From contig JAGVGT010000094.1 of the NCBI GenBank assembly GCA_020056965.1, positions 24,977-88,976 on the forward strand: 64,000 bases of DNA. Reading direction: 5' to 3'. Position numbers and translations under genes: made by a program. Below the pieces are notes generated by a model. That model searched no databases. It saw only the letters and a program-made list of their open reading frames with translations, and had not been told where the DNA came from. Positions 42,991 to 51,494 of the stretch are shown piece by piece (within the stretch, counting starts at the first letter, position 1; every line of letters begins with the position of its first letter). The stretch is from Deltaproteobacteria bacterium. Its GTDB lineage: Bacteria; Desulfobacterota; Desulfobulbia; Desulfobulbales; JAGXFP01.

Positions 42991-43242
42991 CTATTCTGGC
43001 TGGAGTCCGGTTCCGGGCCTAGGCTCTCCGGCGCTGGCCAGATAGGCGTTGAGCTCCGCTTCGATCCGGCTCTCCGTCTCCGGGCCCAGGAAATGCACCG
43101 CTACCACATCTTGCAGGAGGCAGGTGCCGATGCTGCACTTGGTGCAGCCGATCCCGTATTTCTCGAGAATGTCGCCGATGCCGGCAAAGTCGGCGATGGC
43201 CTCTTTGATGTTCCGCTTGCCCAAATCTCCTTGCAGTTCCAT
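42991..43242 (-). CDS. Small Cys3 protein, DUF1858-like
   Basis: 83 residues from ATG 43242; a TTG at 43284 would add 14. Layout: NIKEAIADFAGIGDILEKYG, then GCTKCSIGTCLLQDVV, then an acidic helix. Resembles the DUF1858/hybrid-cluster-associated redox-disulfide domain (small helical domain with a Cys pair). Convergent with the methyltransferase gene, 18 bases apart. A redox or metal role is family inference. Confidence 0.7.
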   Translation of the reverse strand: MELQGDLGKRNIKEAIADFAGIGDILEKYGIGCTKCSIGTCLLQDVVAVHFLGPETESRIEAELNAYLASAGEPRPGTGLQPE

Positions 43243-43347
43243 GTTGCCTCGCTCCCGGTCCTGGTTTTCTTGGATTTTACCCAAACCGCGGTCGCGCCTA
43301 CATGACTCAGGTCAACAGTTGACGAAAGTAGTCGTCGAATGAAAGGT

Positions 43348-43524
43348 TTACTTTTTCGGCTTTCGGTGTTCCTGGCGGCCGGGTTTTGACCGGCAGACGC
43401 GGCAACGCGGATCACTGCACCCCTGGCAGGAAAAACAGTCAGAGCAGGGATGCTTTTTCTCGCTCTCCGCCGCCTTGGGAATGTACAGCAATCCCTTGCC
43501 GTCGGGCAGTTTCTCAAAGGCCAT
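43348..43524 (-). CDS. 58-residue Cys-rich protein
   Basis: ATG at 43524, stop TAA at 43348. It reads MAFEKLPDGKGLLYIPKAAE, then a Cys knot KHPCSDCFSCQGCSDPRC and RVCRSKPG, and ends in a basic tail. Six Cys in 18 residues, with spacing C-x2-C-x2-C-x2-C-x4-C-x2-C. This looks like the small Cys-rich LPDGKGLLYxPKAAESEKxHPC family I associate with Desulfobacterota. Ribosome site is weak (GGGGGG run). Likely binds zinc or a Fe-S centre. Together with 42991 and 43641 it forms a minus-strand run of small genes. Confidence 0.72.
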   Translation of the reverse strand: MAFEKLPDGKGLLYIPKAAESEKKHPCSDCFSCQGCSDPRCRVCRSKPGRQEHRKPKK

Positions 43525-43640
43525 TCACATCCCCCCCAAAAAAAATCAGCACAACGACCGGACACTAGCCGGTCGTCGCGGCTACCCAAGGGGCGCTCTA
43601 ACCCGCGTCACCTCCGGCGGCCGCTTTGCGAGAACCTCGT

Positions 43641-43874
43641 TCAGACGTGAATGTTGGGGCCGAGGTTCCGGTACGCCGTGGTTAGTTTTTCGGCCATCAC
43701 CGTGAGCCGTGGTCTTTCAACGGGGGGCGCCTCGAATCCGGCTCGCTCTACCAAACTTTCCAACATATCCACGTCGGACTCCAAGGACCGGCACCATTCG
43801 CCCCGGCAAACCGAACTAAGCTCAAGGGTGTTATCGATCCTGTTTTCCAGTCTATTTAAGATGTAGGTTGTCAT
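43641..43874 (-). CDS. Small hypothetical protein
   Basis: 77 residues with a good AGGAGG site 6 bases before ATG. Mostly helical and acidic (LENRIDNTLELSSV, MLESLVERAGFEAP), with two Cys in CRGEWCRS. Not recognised. The clear ribosome site argues that it is a real gene. It lies downstream of the MFS transporter gene on the same strand (62 bases), probably separately started. Confidence 0.6.
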   Translation of the reverse strand: MTTYILNRLENRIDNTLELSSVCRGEWCRSLESDVDMLESLVERAGFEAPPVERPRLTVMAEKLTTAYRNLGPNIHV

Positions 43875-43936
43875 TTGCGTCCTCCTTGCATTGGTTCTTC
43901 TCTATGCTGAGAAGATAATGCCGGTGGCGGCAAAAA

Positions 43937-45175
43937 TCAGGGGGAGGTTCGAAAGAGGGTTGCGGCGGCCAGCAGACCGCCCAGGCCCGAGGCGAGAAAA
44001 CAGAGGCGGAAGCCGGTCAGCCCCAGCCCGTCGATGAGCAGCCCGGCCAGGATGGGGACCAGGCCGGTGGCCAGGGAGGTGGCGATGATCCAGATGTTGG
44101 TGTAACCGACCCGTCCCGGTTCGCGGACTTGGCCGAGCATGTCGCGGGTGGCCATGGTCGTGAAGGCGGCGTTACAGAAGGTACTGCCGATGACCACGGC
44201 CAGGGCCAGTCCGTCGGTCCAGCCCCGACCGGGCAGGAGGGCCAGCCAGGCCAGGGCGAAGAAGGAGTGGGTGAGCAGCATCCCGGTCATCGCCGGGTTG
44301 CTGTCGTTATGGCGGGTGGCCCGGTTGACCCAATAACCGATGAGCAGCGCCACGGCCAGACTGCCGGCGCCGGCTAGATACATGATGCGCCGGTCGGAAT
44401 AGGCAAGAACGTCGCGCAGGTACATGACCGCAACGCTGCTCTGCCCAGCCAGTACGGCCAGGCAAAAAAAGGTGCGGGTCACGAAGCGCATGTAGGAACG
44501 GTCCCGGAGGATCGGGCCCAGCGCGAATCCTCTGGGGGCACCTGGCACCTCCTCGGCCTGGACCTCACCGCCGGGGATGCGGTGCATCAAACCAACGCTG
44601 GCCAGCCCGGTGACGATGCCCACCGCGTAGATCAGGAAAAAGCCGCCGAGTTCGCCGCGCTGGCCGAGGATGGCCCCGCAGCCCACCACGACCAGAATGG
44701 TGACGACCTGAGCCAGGGCGGTTTCGGCGGCCAGGTAGCGGCCCCGCTGATGGGCCGGTAACACCTCATGCAGCCAGGGGAACCAGCCTCCGACACTGAT
44801 GGCCCTGAATACGCAGAAGCCGAGGGTAGCGAAAAGCAGGACCAGCCAGCCCCCCGGTTTGCCTCCGAGCTTCATGGCCCAGGGAATGGCGATGACCGTT
44901 GCGGCGAGGAGGTTTCTGAGCAGCCAGCCCCAGGTGAGGAGACGGCGCGGCCCCAGCCATTCGACCAGCGGGCCGGTGAAGATCACCAGCAGCATGGAGA
45001 GGGGCATGAGGCCGATCAGCACGCCAACCCAGGCCGGCGGCATGTCCAGGGCGCGGCCGAACAAGACCAGGGGCGGGCCGACCAGACATTGCCAAGAGAT
45101 GACGTTGATCGTCGAAAAGTAGAGGAAACGGCGGGGTGCCGACGGCAGTTCCCGCAGGCCGGGGAGGGACATCAT
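43937..45175 (-). CDS. MFS transporter
   Basis: 412 residues with about 12 membrane helices. MFS loop features: GPLVEWLGPRRLL between helices 2 and 3 (the G-x3-D-R-x-G-R-R site in altered form) and a mid-protein hydrophilic linker (GGEVQAEEVPGAPRG). Substrate is not evident. It lies 29 bases downstream of the 747-residue unknown gene on the same strand, which suggests a common transcript. No strong ribosome site is seen; ATG 45175 or 45172 are both possible. Confidence 0.85.
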   Translation of the reverse strand: MMSLPGLRELPSAPRRFLYFSTINVISWQCLVGPPLVLFGRALDMPPAWVGVLIGLMPLSMLLVIFTGPLVEWLGPRRLLTWGWLLRNLLAATVIAIPWAMKLGGKPGGWLVLLFATLGFCVFRAISVGGWFPWLHEVLPAHQRGRYLAAETALAQVVTILVVVGCGAILGQRGELGGFFLIYAVGIVTGLASVGLMHRIPGGEVQAEEVPGAPRGFALGPILRDRSYMRFVTRTFFCLAVLAGQSSVAVMYLRDVLAYSDRRIMYLAGAGSLAVALLIGYWVNRATRHNDSNPAMTGMLLTHSFFALAWLALLPGRGWTDGLALAVVIGSTFCNAAFTTMATRDMLGQVREPGRVGYTNIWIIATSLATGLVPILAGLLIDGLGLTGFRLCFLASGLGGLLAAATLFRTSP

Positions 45176-45204
45176 CAGTGGGGCCGGGAGTAGTGGGTTC
45201 TGGT

Positions 45205-47448
45205 TCAGTCCGGCCGGCTGATCCGGTCCATCACCGTTTTCACGTAGGCCTGATGGGCCGGGTCTTCACAGAGGTAGATGAAGTCCTTTTCCCGGGTGAG
45301 GACCGCATCGATCAGGGCCTGGCATTGCGGATCTTCAAAGCGCCGCAACCCCCGGGTCGCGACCTGGAGGAGTTGCAGGGAGTGGCGCAGGTTCTCCTTC
45401 CGGCGCATTTCCTGGTAGTAATTTGAGTCGGGGTTGCCGAACTCCTGGACCACCCCCTGGACGATGATCCGGGCCGATTCGCCGCCCAGCAGGGAGAGGA
45501 AGATGATCAGTTCCCTCTGCAGGTAAAGGAGGAAGCGCGGCTGCATGACGCCCTCCTCCGTATCCTGCACTGAGGATTTGAGCAGGAGCGCCTCGGTGAT
45601 GCGGCGCACCTTCTGGATCAGGCATTCCTGGTTCTGGCCGAAGAATTTTACGGCCTCGGCGACCATGTGCTGATTTAGCTCCTTCTTGACCAGCAGGGCT
45701 TCGTCCGGAGTAAGTTCGATATTGCTGGCGCTCGCCAGATAGGTGCGGCGAAGCAAAATATTACCGAGGATGAGGCCGTTGCGGTCCGAGAAATTGATCA
45801 CCGCCGCCTGGTTGAAGATGTCGGCGAGCAGTATCCCCAGCGCCTCCTGGGGCTGCTTGAGTCTGACCACCAGGATGTGCAGGGCGTTCAAGAAGGCGAC
45901 CCGGTCGTTGCGCAGCGGCAGCTCTTTAAGATAATGCCAGAGAAACTCGAAAACCTTGCTGTCGTAGCGCACGAACTCCGGGATGTTCTTTTCAAAGAAG
46001 TTGCGCCGGAAGTGGCCATTATCGTCAAAGCAGGCCCGGAGCAGATCGAGCAGATGGGCGGCTTCTTTCTCCGTGACCTTGAAGTTTCTGGCAATGACCG
46101 AATAATCCTCGGAGTCAAACAACACCAAGCGGTTGGCGATGTCCTTGACCTTTTTCTTGGTGGTGGAGCGTTGCTTGAAAAATCTGAGCAGGCCGAAGAT
46201 TTTTTCGTGGAAAGACCATTCGGTCTTATGCCCCTCATCGTTGACGGTACTGACCTCGCCGTCCTGGATGGTGAGGTTGTCGTAAACGGTGTCTGATACT
46301 CGGTCGAGGCCGGCTTCAATGTTCTGCAGCGCCTCGCCTTGCAGGGTCTCCTTGTTGGTGTTTTCCGCCGCGAGGTTAAGGAAGTCGCTGGCTTTGGTAA
46401 GTCGCTTGCCCATGACCTCGGTGCGGATATTGGCGTAGCCGCCGCTGTTGATGCTGGCCATGACCTCGGAGGCCATGCGCGGGTTGCTGCCGTATTTGGC
46501 CAGAACGAATCGCGAAACCTGGACGGTCTGGGCGGTCTGCTTGCGGTCGTTCTGGAGACTGTGGGCCAGCCACTGGACATTGTTGATCTCGATCGGGGGC
46601 CTTTTGAGCAGTTCGCGATAACGTTTAGATGCGAAGACCACATCATAGGCAGTGGTGAAGAGGTTTAGTTCTTCGGCTGGTTCCGGTCCCAGTAGTTTGG
46701 GGCCGATTTGATCGACTAGTTTTTGCAGGGCCGCCGGTTTGAGGTTGTTGATCGCCGCCAGGGTGGTCAGATTAATACTGGGACGACCGTGTTCGTCGTT
46801 GACCACCGGGCGGTCGGGGTCCTTTTCGGCCGAGAAGTAGCGAACCAGTTGCCGGATATTCTCCTCAATCCTTTGGTAATCCTCTTCGTCACCTTTTCCG
46901 ATGATTATGGAAAAGTTGAAAATTTTCATGGCGCTGAGGGAATTAAAGGCGTCCATGAGTTTGGTGTAGATGGCGGCACCGTGGGCTTTTTCTCTTTCGG
47001 CCACAATTTTGGCGACTTGGAAATCGAGGAGGAAGTTGCCGAAGGACAACTCGTAATCGTAAGTTTCCGAGCCGACCTTTCCCGATGGGCATTGCTGGCC
47101 CCGGAGGCGGCAAATGATCCTGCCGTCAAATTTGGGGAATTTGGCGATTCTTTTGAGGGTGCCGACAAACACCTTTATTTTCTGGTCGTTTTCCTTGGCC
47201 AGGACGGCGAAACGGCTGTTGGCCAGGATTCCCACGAAAAGTCCGGTGGCTTCGGCCAGGAGAAGGCGATAGTAGTCCAGCAGCTTTTCTTCCTGGTTGA
47301 GCAACTGCATGAGTGCCGAGGAGGAGGCAGTGGATTCGGTGGCCCGGGATTTTTCATCCAGTCCGGCGAATTGCTTGTAGAGTTGCTGGGCCGAGTTGTC
47401 GAGAGTGAATGACTCGTCCTTGTTATCTGTCTGCAGGTCTTTAGTCAT
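45205..47448 (-). CDS. Large helical protein of unknown function (747 residues)
   Basis: No signal, membrane helix or catalytic motif that I can identify. Mostly alpha-helical with TPR-less, ARM/HEAT-like hydrophobic spacing; the centre has KLVDQIGPKLLGPEPAEELN, EKIFGLLRFFKQR and a Lys-rich TTKKKVKDIANRL; the end has RFLLYLQRELIIFLSLLGGE. Residues 90-115 hold an isolated basic patch with two Cys (GRIICRLRGQQCPSG) that resembles a PilZ-type R-x-x-x-R region only loosely. No family is recognised. It precedes the MFS gene by 29 bases. A regulatory or scaffold role is possible, not shown. Confidence 0.7.
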   Translation of the reverse strand: MTKDLQTDNKDESFTLDNSAQQLYKQFAGLDEKSRATESTASSSALMQLLNQEEKLLDYYRLLLAEATGLFVGILANSRFAVLAKENDQKIKVFVGTLKRIAKFPKFDGRIICRLRGQQCPSGKVGSETYDYELSFGNFLLDFQVAKIVAEREKAHGAAIYTKLMDAFNSLSAMKIFNFSIIIGKGDEEDYQRIEENIRQLVRYFSAEKDPDRPVVNDEHGRPSINLTTLAAINNLKPAALQKLVDQIGPKLLGPEPAEELNLFTTAYDVVFASKRYRELLKRPPIEINNVQWLAHSLQNDRKQTAQTVQVSRFVLAKYGSNPRMASEVMASINSGGYANIRTEVMGKRLTKASDFLNLAAENTNKETLQGEALQNIEAGLDRVSDTVYDNLTIQDGEVSTVNDEGHKTEWSFHEKIFGLLRFFKQRSTTKKKVKDIANRLVLFDSEDYSVIARNFKVTEKEAAHLLDLLRACFDDNGHFRRNFFEKNIPEFVRYDSKVFEFLWHYLKELPLRNDRVAFLNALHILVVRLKQPQEALGILLADIFNQAAVINFSDRNGLILGNILLRRTYLASASNIELTPDEALLVKKELNQHMVAEAVKFFGQNQECLIQKVRRITEALLLKSSVQDTEEGVMQPRFLLYLQRELIIFLSLLGGESARIIVQGVVQEFGNPDSNYYQEMRRKENLRHSLQLLQVATRGLRRFEDPQCQALIDAVLTREKDFIYLCEDPAHQAYVKTVMDRISRPD

Positions 47449-48036
47449 TTGATCTTAAATGATACTTCGTATTAGGTTGGTGACGCACAAAGAGCCTGAG
47501 TGTCAGCCTGCGGCCTCAAAATTTGGGAGTAGACCGACTTTCGATCAACCGACGGTCACATGATAGCACACGGTCGGGTTGGCATCAATCGCTGGCTGAG
47601 GATATCTTGCTCCCGGCGAAATTCCTTGGTCGGCATTGCCTTACTTTGTGAGGAGCGTGCTGATTGGAGTGTAACTGTGGCTCAGAAGTTTCCGCAAAAT
47701 TGCTGTAATGAAGTGTGTTGTGTTATGTAATGCATTGTAAATGTGTTGCATTTGGCAAGCCAAGGAAGCGCGGCTTACCCCGTTGCACCAGAGATTGGCA
47801 CTGAAGTGATCCTTTGGGAAAGTCGATTAAATTGTATAATGAAGCTGTGCTCTGGTGAAACCATCTAATAATGTTAATGATTTTTCTCTTTCTGACTAAA
47901 AATCTCTCTTGAAATATTTGAAGGAAGGATGTTTAATGCGCCCGTTTTCGCCCGGACCCCCGAAATAGTTCGGAGGCCATCACGCGAAGATTAGTTAGCT
48001 CGGCAATGGCGGAGCGAAATTGGAGGAGAAGCAAAA
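47449..48036. other. Intergenic region with possible promoter and leader
   Basis: 588 bases between divergent genes, without a credible ORF. TATAAT at 47835-47840 is a possible -10 box, with only a weak -35 (CTTTGG) 17 bases before it. From there to ATG 48037 the leader would be about 190 bases long and contains GC-rich paired stretches near 47940-48030 that I could not match to a known riboswitch. Confidence 0.35.
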
Positions 48037-48627
48037 ATGAAGCGGCTAGTGGCAATTCTGGCAGGTTTGGTCATGGTGGCGTCTTTGTCGGCATGTGGTA
48101 AACAGCCGGTTGAAGAAATCAACGCCACCAAGGCGGCAGTTGAAGCGGCAGCAGTTGACGGTACCGTATATGCGGCCGAAGATTACAAGCAGGTCAATGA
48201 TTCTTTGACCGCTGCCATGGCAGAAGTAAAGGTGCAGGACGAGAAGTTCTTCAAGAACTACGACAAGGCCAGCCAGATGTTGGCTCAGGCCAAGGCTCAG
48301 GCCGCCACTGTTAAGGCTAAGGCTGAGGCTGAGAAAGAGCTCATGAAGCAGAAGGCTATTGCTGATCTGGCTGCTGCCCAGACTGCGGTTACCGATGCCA
48401 AGGCTCTTCTCGACAAGGCTCCTAAGGGTAAGGGTTCCGCCGCCGACGTTATGGCCATGAAGGCCGATGTTGCCGGTATGGAAGCTGCTATGCCCGAGAT
48501 TCAGCCGATGATTGACGGCGGCGACTACATGGGTGCCTCTGCCAAGGCTGTTGCCATCAGCGAGAAAGCTGCCGGCATCACTGCTGCGGTTCAGGAAGCC
48601 ATCGATAAGAAGGCTGGAAAGAAGTAA
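48037..48627 (+). CDS. Alanine/lysine-rich helical lipoprotein
   Basis: 196 residues, very strong GGAGGAG site. Lipoprotein signal peptide ending SLSAC-GKQ (lipobox LSAC, residues 17-20). The rest is Ala/Lys/Glu-rich helix with few aromatics (AAEDYKQVNDSLTAAMAEVK, LAQAKAQAATVKAKAEAEKE), like DUF4398-type periplasmic lipoproteins. Codons are highly biased to GCT/AAG here, unlike neighbours, consistent with strong expression. It is 15 bases upstream of the first L,D-transpeptidase gene, pointing to an envelope or murein-attachment role (inference). Confidence 0.8.
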   Translation: MKRLVAILAGLVMVASLSACGKQPVEEINATKAAVEAAAVDGTVYAAEDYKQVNDSLTAAMAEVKVQDEKFFKNYDKASQMLAQAKAQAATVKAKAEAEKELMKQKAIADLAAAQTAVTDAKALLDKAPKGKGSAADVMAMKADVAGMEAAMPEIQPMIDGGDYMGASAKAVAISEKAAGITAAVQEAIDKKAGKK

Positions 48628-48642
48628 GAATTAAGTACTCAG

Positions 48643-49743
48643 ATGTCTCGAACGCTGCAAGTTGTCTCGGTCTTATTGTTAGCACTTGCAATATCGTTCG
48701 GGTGTAGTGAAAAGCCGGTCCCTCCCGAGGTCCAGTTGGCCATCAGCCAGCAGGAAACTCTGCGAGGGGCCGGCGTTTCTGTTTATGCCCCCCAGGAATT
48801 CCGTATCTATCAAAATGAAATCACCGCGGCCCAGGAAACGTTTGATGCTGAGCGGCGGCGTTGGTTGTGGTGGCGTGATTACGACAAGGTCAGCGTTGCC
48901 TTCCGGGATGTCATTGCGCATGGCGACAAGATTTCCGAGAAGATCAAGTTGGCCCGCAAAGAAGAGAGTGAATCAATATCCAGCCAGCAGCGCGATCTTG
49001 CTGTAAAACTGGCCTTGCTCCGGAACTTGTCGGAAAATCTCAAGGATCGCAGATTGGCTGCGGCCAAGCTGGTTCAGGCTGAGATTCGTCTGGCCGAGGC
49101 CCGTAGCTACACTGCTGCCGGTAAGGGTAAAGATGCACTCCGCTGTCTTAATGACGCCACCCACGATGTGGCTGGGGCGGTATATGTAGCCAAGCTGGTG
49201 CTGGCTCGCTATGGCGACCGGAACGAGATTACCCGCTGGCGGCGGCTGGTGGAGAACGGCATCGCCGAGTCTCGCCGGAGTGGTGGGGAACTGTTGGTGG
49301 TCAGCAAGGCCGAACGGAAAATCACCTTGTACCGTAAAGGTGTGCCAGTGCGGAGCTGGGAGGCCGGCATGGGCTTCAACTTCCTCAGCGATAAGTTGTA
49401 CAGTGGCGACAAGGCCACCCCTGAGGGCAGTTACCAGGTCTGCCGAAAGATTCCCGGCAGCAAGTATTCTCAAGCACTATTGATCAATTATCCGAACAAT
49501 GAGGACCGTCAGCGATATTCGGCGGCCAGGAAAAGCGGTCAGATTCCTAAAGGGGCCGGGATCGGCAGCCTGATCGAGATTCATGGCGGTGGGCGCGATG
49601 GTATGACCAATGGCTGCGTTGCCTTGGATAACCGCGATATGGCCACTTTGTTCAGTCAGATCAGCGTCAACACCCCGGTTATCATTGTTGGCACTACAGA
49701 TTACGATAACGTCATTGCAGCGGCCCTCAATGATCTTTGCTAA
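48643..49743 (+). CDS. L,D-transpeptidase with N-terminal helical domain
   Basis: 366 residues. N-terminal signal with a lipobox-like SFGC near residue 21, so likely a lipoprotein. Residues about 30-210 are helical and resemble the DUF4398-type lipoprotein encoded upstream. C-terminal YkuD domain (residues about 218-355): LLVVSKAERKITLYRKG, ATPEGSYQVCRK, and the active site LIEIHGGGRDGMTNGCVALD with the catalytic Cys in TNGC, a Thr variant of the usual SHGC. YkuD enzymes form 3-3 crosslinks or attach lipoproteins to peptidoglycan. Its end overlaps the next L,D-transpeptidase gene by 14 bases. Confidence 0.88.
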   Translation: MSRTLQVVSVLLLALAISFGCSEKPVPPEVQLAISQQETLRGAGVSVYAPQEFRIYQNEITAAQETFDAERRRWLWWRDYDKVSVAFRDVIAHGDKISEKIKLARKEESESISSQQRDLAVKLALLRNLSENLKDRRLAAAKLVQAEIRLAEARSYTAAGKGKDALRCLNDATHDVAGAVYVAKLVLARYGDRNEITRWRRLVENGIAESRRSGGELLVVSKAERKITLYRKGVPVRSWEAGMGFNFLSDKLYSGDKATPEGSYQVCRKIPGSKYSQALLINYPNNEDRQRYSAARKSGQIPKGAGIGSLIEIHGGGRDGMTNGCVALDNRDMATLFSQISVNTPVIIVGTTDYDNVIAAALNDLC

Positions 49744-50578
49744 AGCTGAATCTCCCCGCTCCGCCCGTAACCGGCGTTCCCTGCCCGGTGGACGACGCGT
49801 GTGGCCTTATGTGCTGATAGCCTTGGCGATTGTGGTACTGGTAGCGGGTGGAACCTTCTGGCTACTACGCGACGGCCATCGGTTCCCGGCCATTACCTCG
49901 CAGTCGATCCGGGCCTTTTTGCATTTGCCATCGGCGGTGATTTCCCCGTCTTCTCAAGAGGTGGCAGCGGAGAAGGCTGGGTCCAGCAGAAATAAAAAAG
50001 CCTCTGGGAAGACTGTATCCCAGAAGAAAAAAACCGCGGTTCAGACCAAGGTTGCTGAAGTACAAGTCTCGTCCAACCTGGAAAGTCTGCGGGCCGATAA
50101 TGACGAGATGACTCGGGAGTTGCAGGCGATGGTGCCCACAGGATTATTTGTGGTGATCAACACCGCCGCTAACCGGGTTATTCTTCGTAACGGTGATAAG
50201 GTTGAGGCTGAGATGATTGCCTCCTGTGGCAGCGGCAACGTCCTGGAAGATCCCAAAGGTGGCCGACGCTGGACCTTTGATACTCCGCGCGGTGTTTTTA
50301 CCGTCAAAACCAAAGTTGCCGATCCGGTTTGGATTAAGCCGGATTGGGCTTTCATTGAAGAGGGTGAGCCGATTCCTAGAAATCGGGCCGATCGGGCCGA
50401 GCCGGGGATGATGGGCGATTTTGCCATCGGGATCGGGGATGGTTATTATCTTCACGGTACCCTCTACAGCAGGTTGCTCGGTCGCAACGTCTCCCACGGT
50501 TGTGTCCGCCTCGGTGACGCGGATATCGATAGACTTTATCACGCCCTGAACAAGGGTGACCGGGTTTACATCTTTTGA
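49730..50578 (+). CDS. L,D-transpeptidase (YkuD), membrane-anchored
   Basis: 282 residues from ATG 49730, which overlaps the preceding gene by 14 bases; a frame open to 49610 only repeats that gene out of frame. N-terminal cytoplasmic Arg-rich stretch, one membrane helix near residues 24-44 (YVLIALAIVVLVAGGTFWLL), a Lys/Ser linker, then the YkuD domain: FVVINTAANRVILRNG, DTPRGVFTVKTK and the active site RLLGRNVSHGCVRL, with Cys in the classical SHGC. The residue before it, DFAIGIGDGYYLHGT, gives the conserved His. Acts in the periplasm. Confidence 0.9.
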   Translation: MIFAKAESPRSARNRRSLPGGRRVWPYVLIALAIVVLVAGGTFWLLRDGHRFPAITSQSIRAFLHLPSAVISPSSQEVAAEKAGSSRNKKASGKTVSQKKKTAVQTKVAEVQVSSNLESLRADNDEMTRELQAMVPTGLFVVINTAANRVILRNGDKVEAEMIASCGSGNVLEDPKGGRRWTFDTPRGVFTVKTKVADPVWIKPDWAFIEEGEPIPRNRADRAEPGMMGDFAIGIGDGYYLHGTLYSRLLGRNVSHGCVRLGDADIDRLYHALNKGDRVYIF

Positions 50579-51219
50579 TGCGCGCCTATTTCCTCCTCAT
50601 TATCCTGCTGTTCCCTCAGGTGCTGATGGCCAATGAACTGGCCGATCTGCAGTCGACTAACTTTTTCCTTAAATCCGAGCTGAAACTAGCCAAGAGCACC
50701 AAGCTCTACATGTATATCGATCTCCCCGGTAAGGTTATCCTGTTCAAGGCTGGCGGGGTGGCCGTCAAGCAGTTACCGATTGACGACAGCCACGTGGTGG
50801 GAACCTTTGTGGCTCCAATGTTGCGGACCTTGAGCGGTAAAAAGGCCGAGAAACAGCCCAAGCGACCGGAGGTCAAGATCACCACCGAGGCCGAAATCCT
50901 TTCGGCGCCGCTCCCTGCTCCCGGGGTCGACACCTTGGATGCCTTGGAAATAGACGATATGCCGGAAATTTACCAGTTGGTGCTGGATGATGGTCTCTCC
51001 TTGGTGGTAACAGCCCCGCCTACCGGAGATTTAAAAACCAAGGTCACCAGATACTGGCGTGACGCCGTGCAAGCAGTCCAGGACCGGTATCACTCGTTAT
51101 TGTTGAAGATGCGCGGTGAAACCGAGATACCCCGGATTGTCCTCAGTCTTTCCGGCCCTGATGCCAGGCAATTTTACTGGTCTTTCGATGAGGGCATGAC
51201 CTGTCTGATCAAGAATTGA
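50578..51219 (+). CDS. Secreted protein of unknown function in the transpeptidase operon
   Basis: 213 residues; ATG 50578 overlaps the preceding stop (TGATG), so the genes are coupled. N-terminal signal peptide (FLLIILLFPQVLMA before NEL). The mature part begins like a degenerate YkuD strand set (STKLYMYIDLPGKVILFKAG) but lacks the H...SxGC site, so it is not an enzyme of that type. The rest is not recognised, apart from a Lys/Pro linker and a C-terminal alpha/beta segment. Possibly a partner or regulator of the transpeptidases (inference from coupling). Confidence 0.72.
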   Translation: MRAYFLLIILLFPQVLMANELADLQSTNFFLKSELKLAKSTKLYMYIDLPGKVILFKAGGVAVKQLPIDDSHVVGTFVAPMLRTLSGKKAEKQPKRPEVKITTEAEILSAPLPAPGVDTLDALEIDDMPEIYQLVLDDGLSLVVTAPPTGDLKTKVTRYWRDAVQAVQDRYHSLLLKMRGETEIPRIVLSLSGPDARQFYWSFDEGMTCLIKN

Positions 51220-51413
51220 CTTTCTGCCAGGCCGGCTCGACTCTTCCCGGCCCGGGAAGCCGTCTGCCGACTAATTGCTTTATTATTTATCGTTTTCTCC
51301 CGAACTTGCTCCCTTTTTACAAGCTCCCCGAGTTTACGCCCACCCCACTGTCGATACCATTTGACGACGTCGGTTTCCCCGCGCCAAAAATTGCGAACGC
51401 CGGTTTCCGGTAA

Positions 51414-51442
51414 TTGACGGGCCGGTAACGGCTGGATATGTT
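51414..51442 (+). promoter_or_regulatory. Predicted sigma70 promoter of the ABC transporter operon
   Basis: TTGACG at 51414-51419, 17-base spacer, TATGTT at 51437-51442, ending about 50 bases before the ABC ATPase start. The gap 51220-51494 is otherwise empty. Confidence 0.5.
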
Positions 51443-51494
51443 ATTCTGCGGGGATTAAACGTGGTCCGCAGTCTTTGCATAATGGGAGAAGGAA

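Noticed and set aside
47940..48036. Cyclic di-GMP or other known riboswitch in the leader of the lipoprotein gene
   Set aside because: The GC-rich leader forms some stems, but the conserved core bases of the riboswitch classes I know are missing.
49610..49729. Extended start of the second L,D-transpeptidase
   Set aside because: This part is the preceding transpeptidase gene read in a second frame; the start at 49730 gives a normal overlap.
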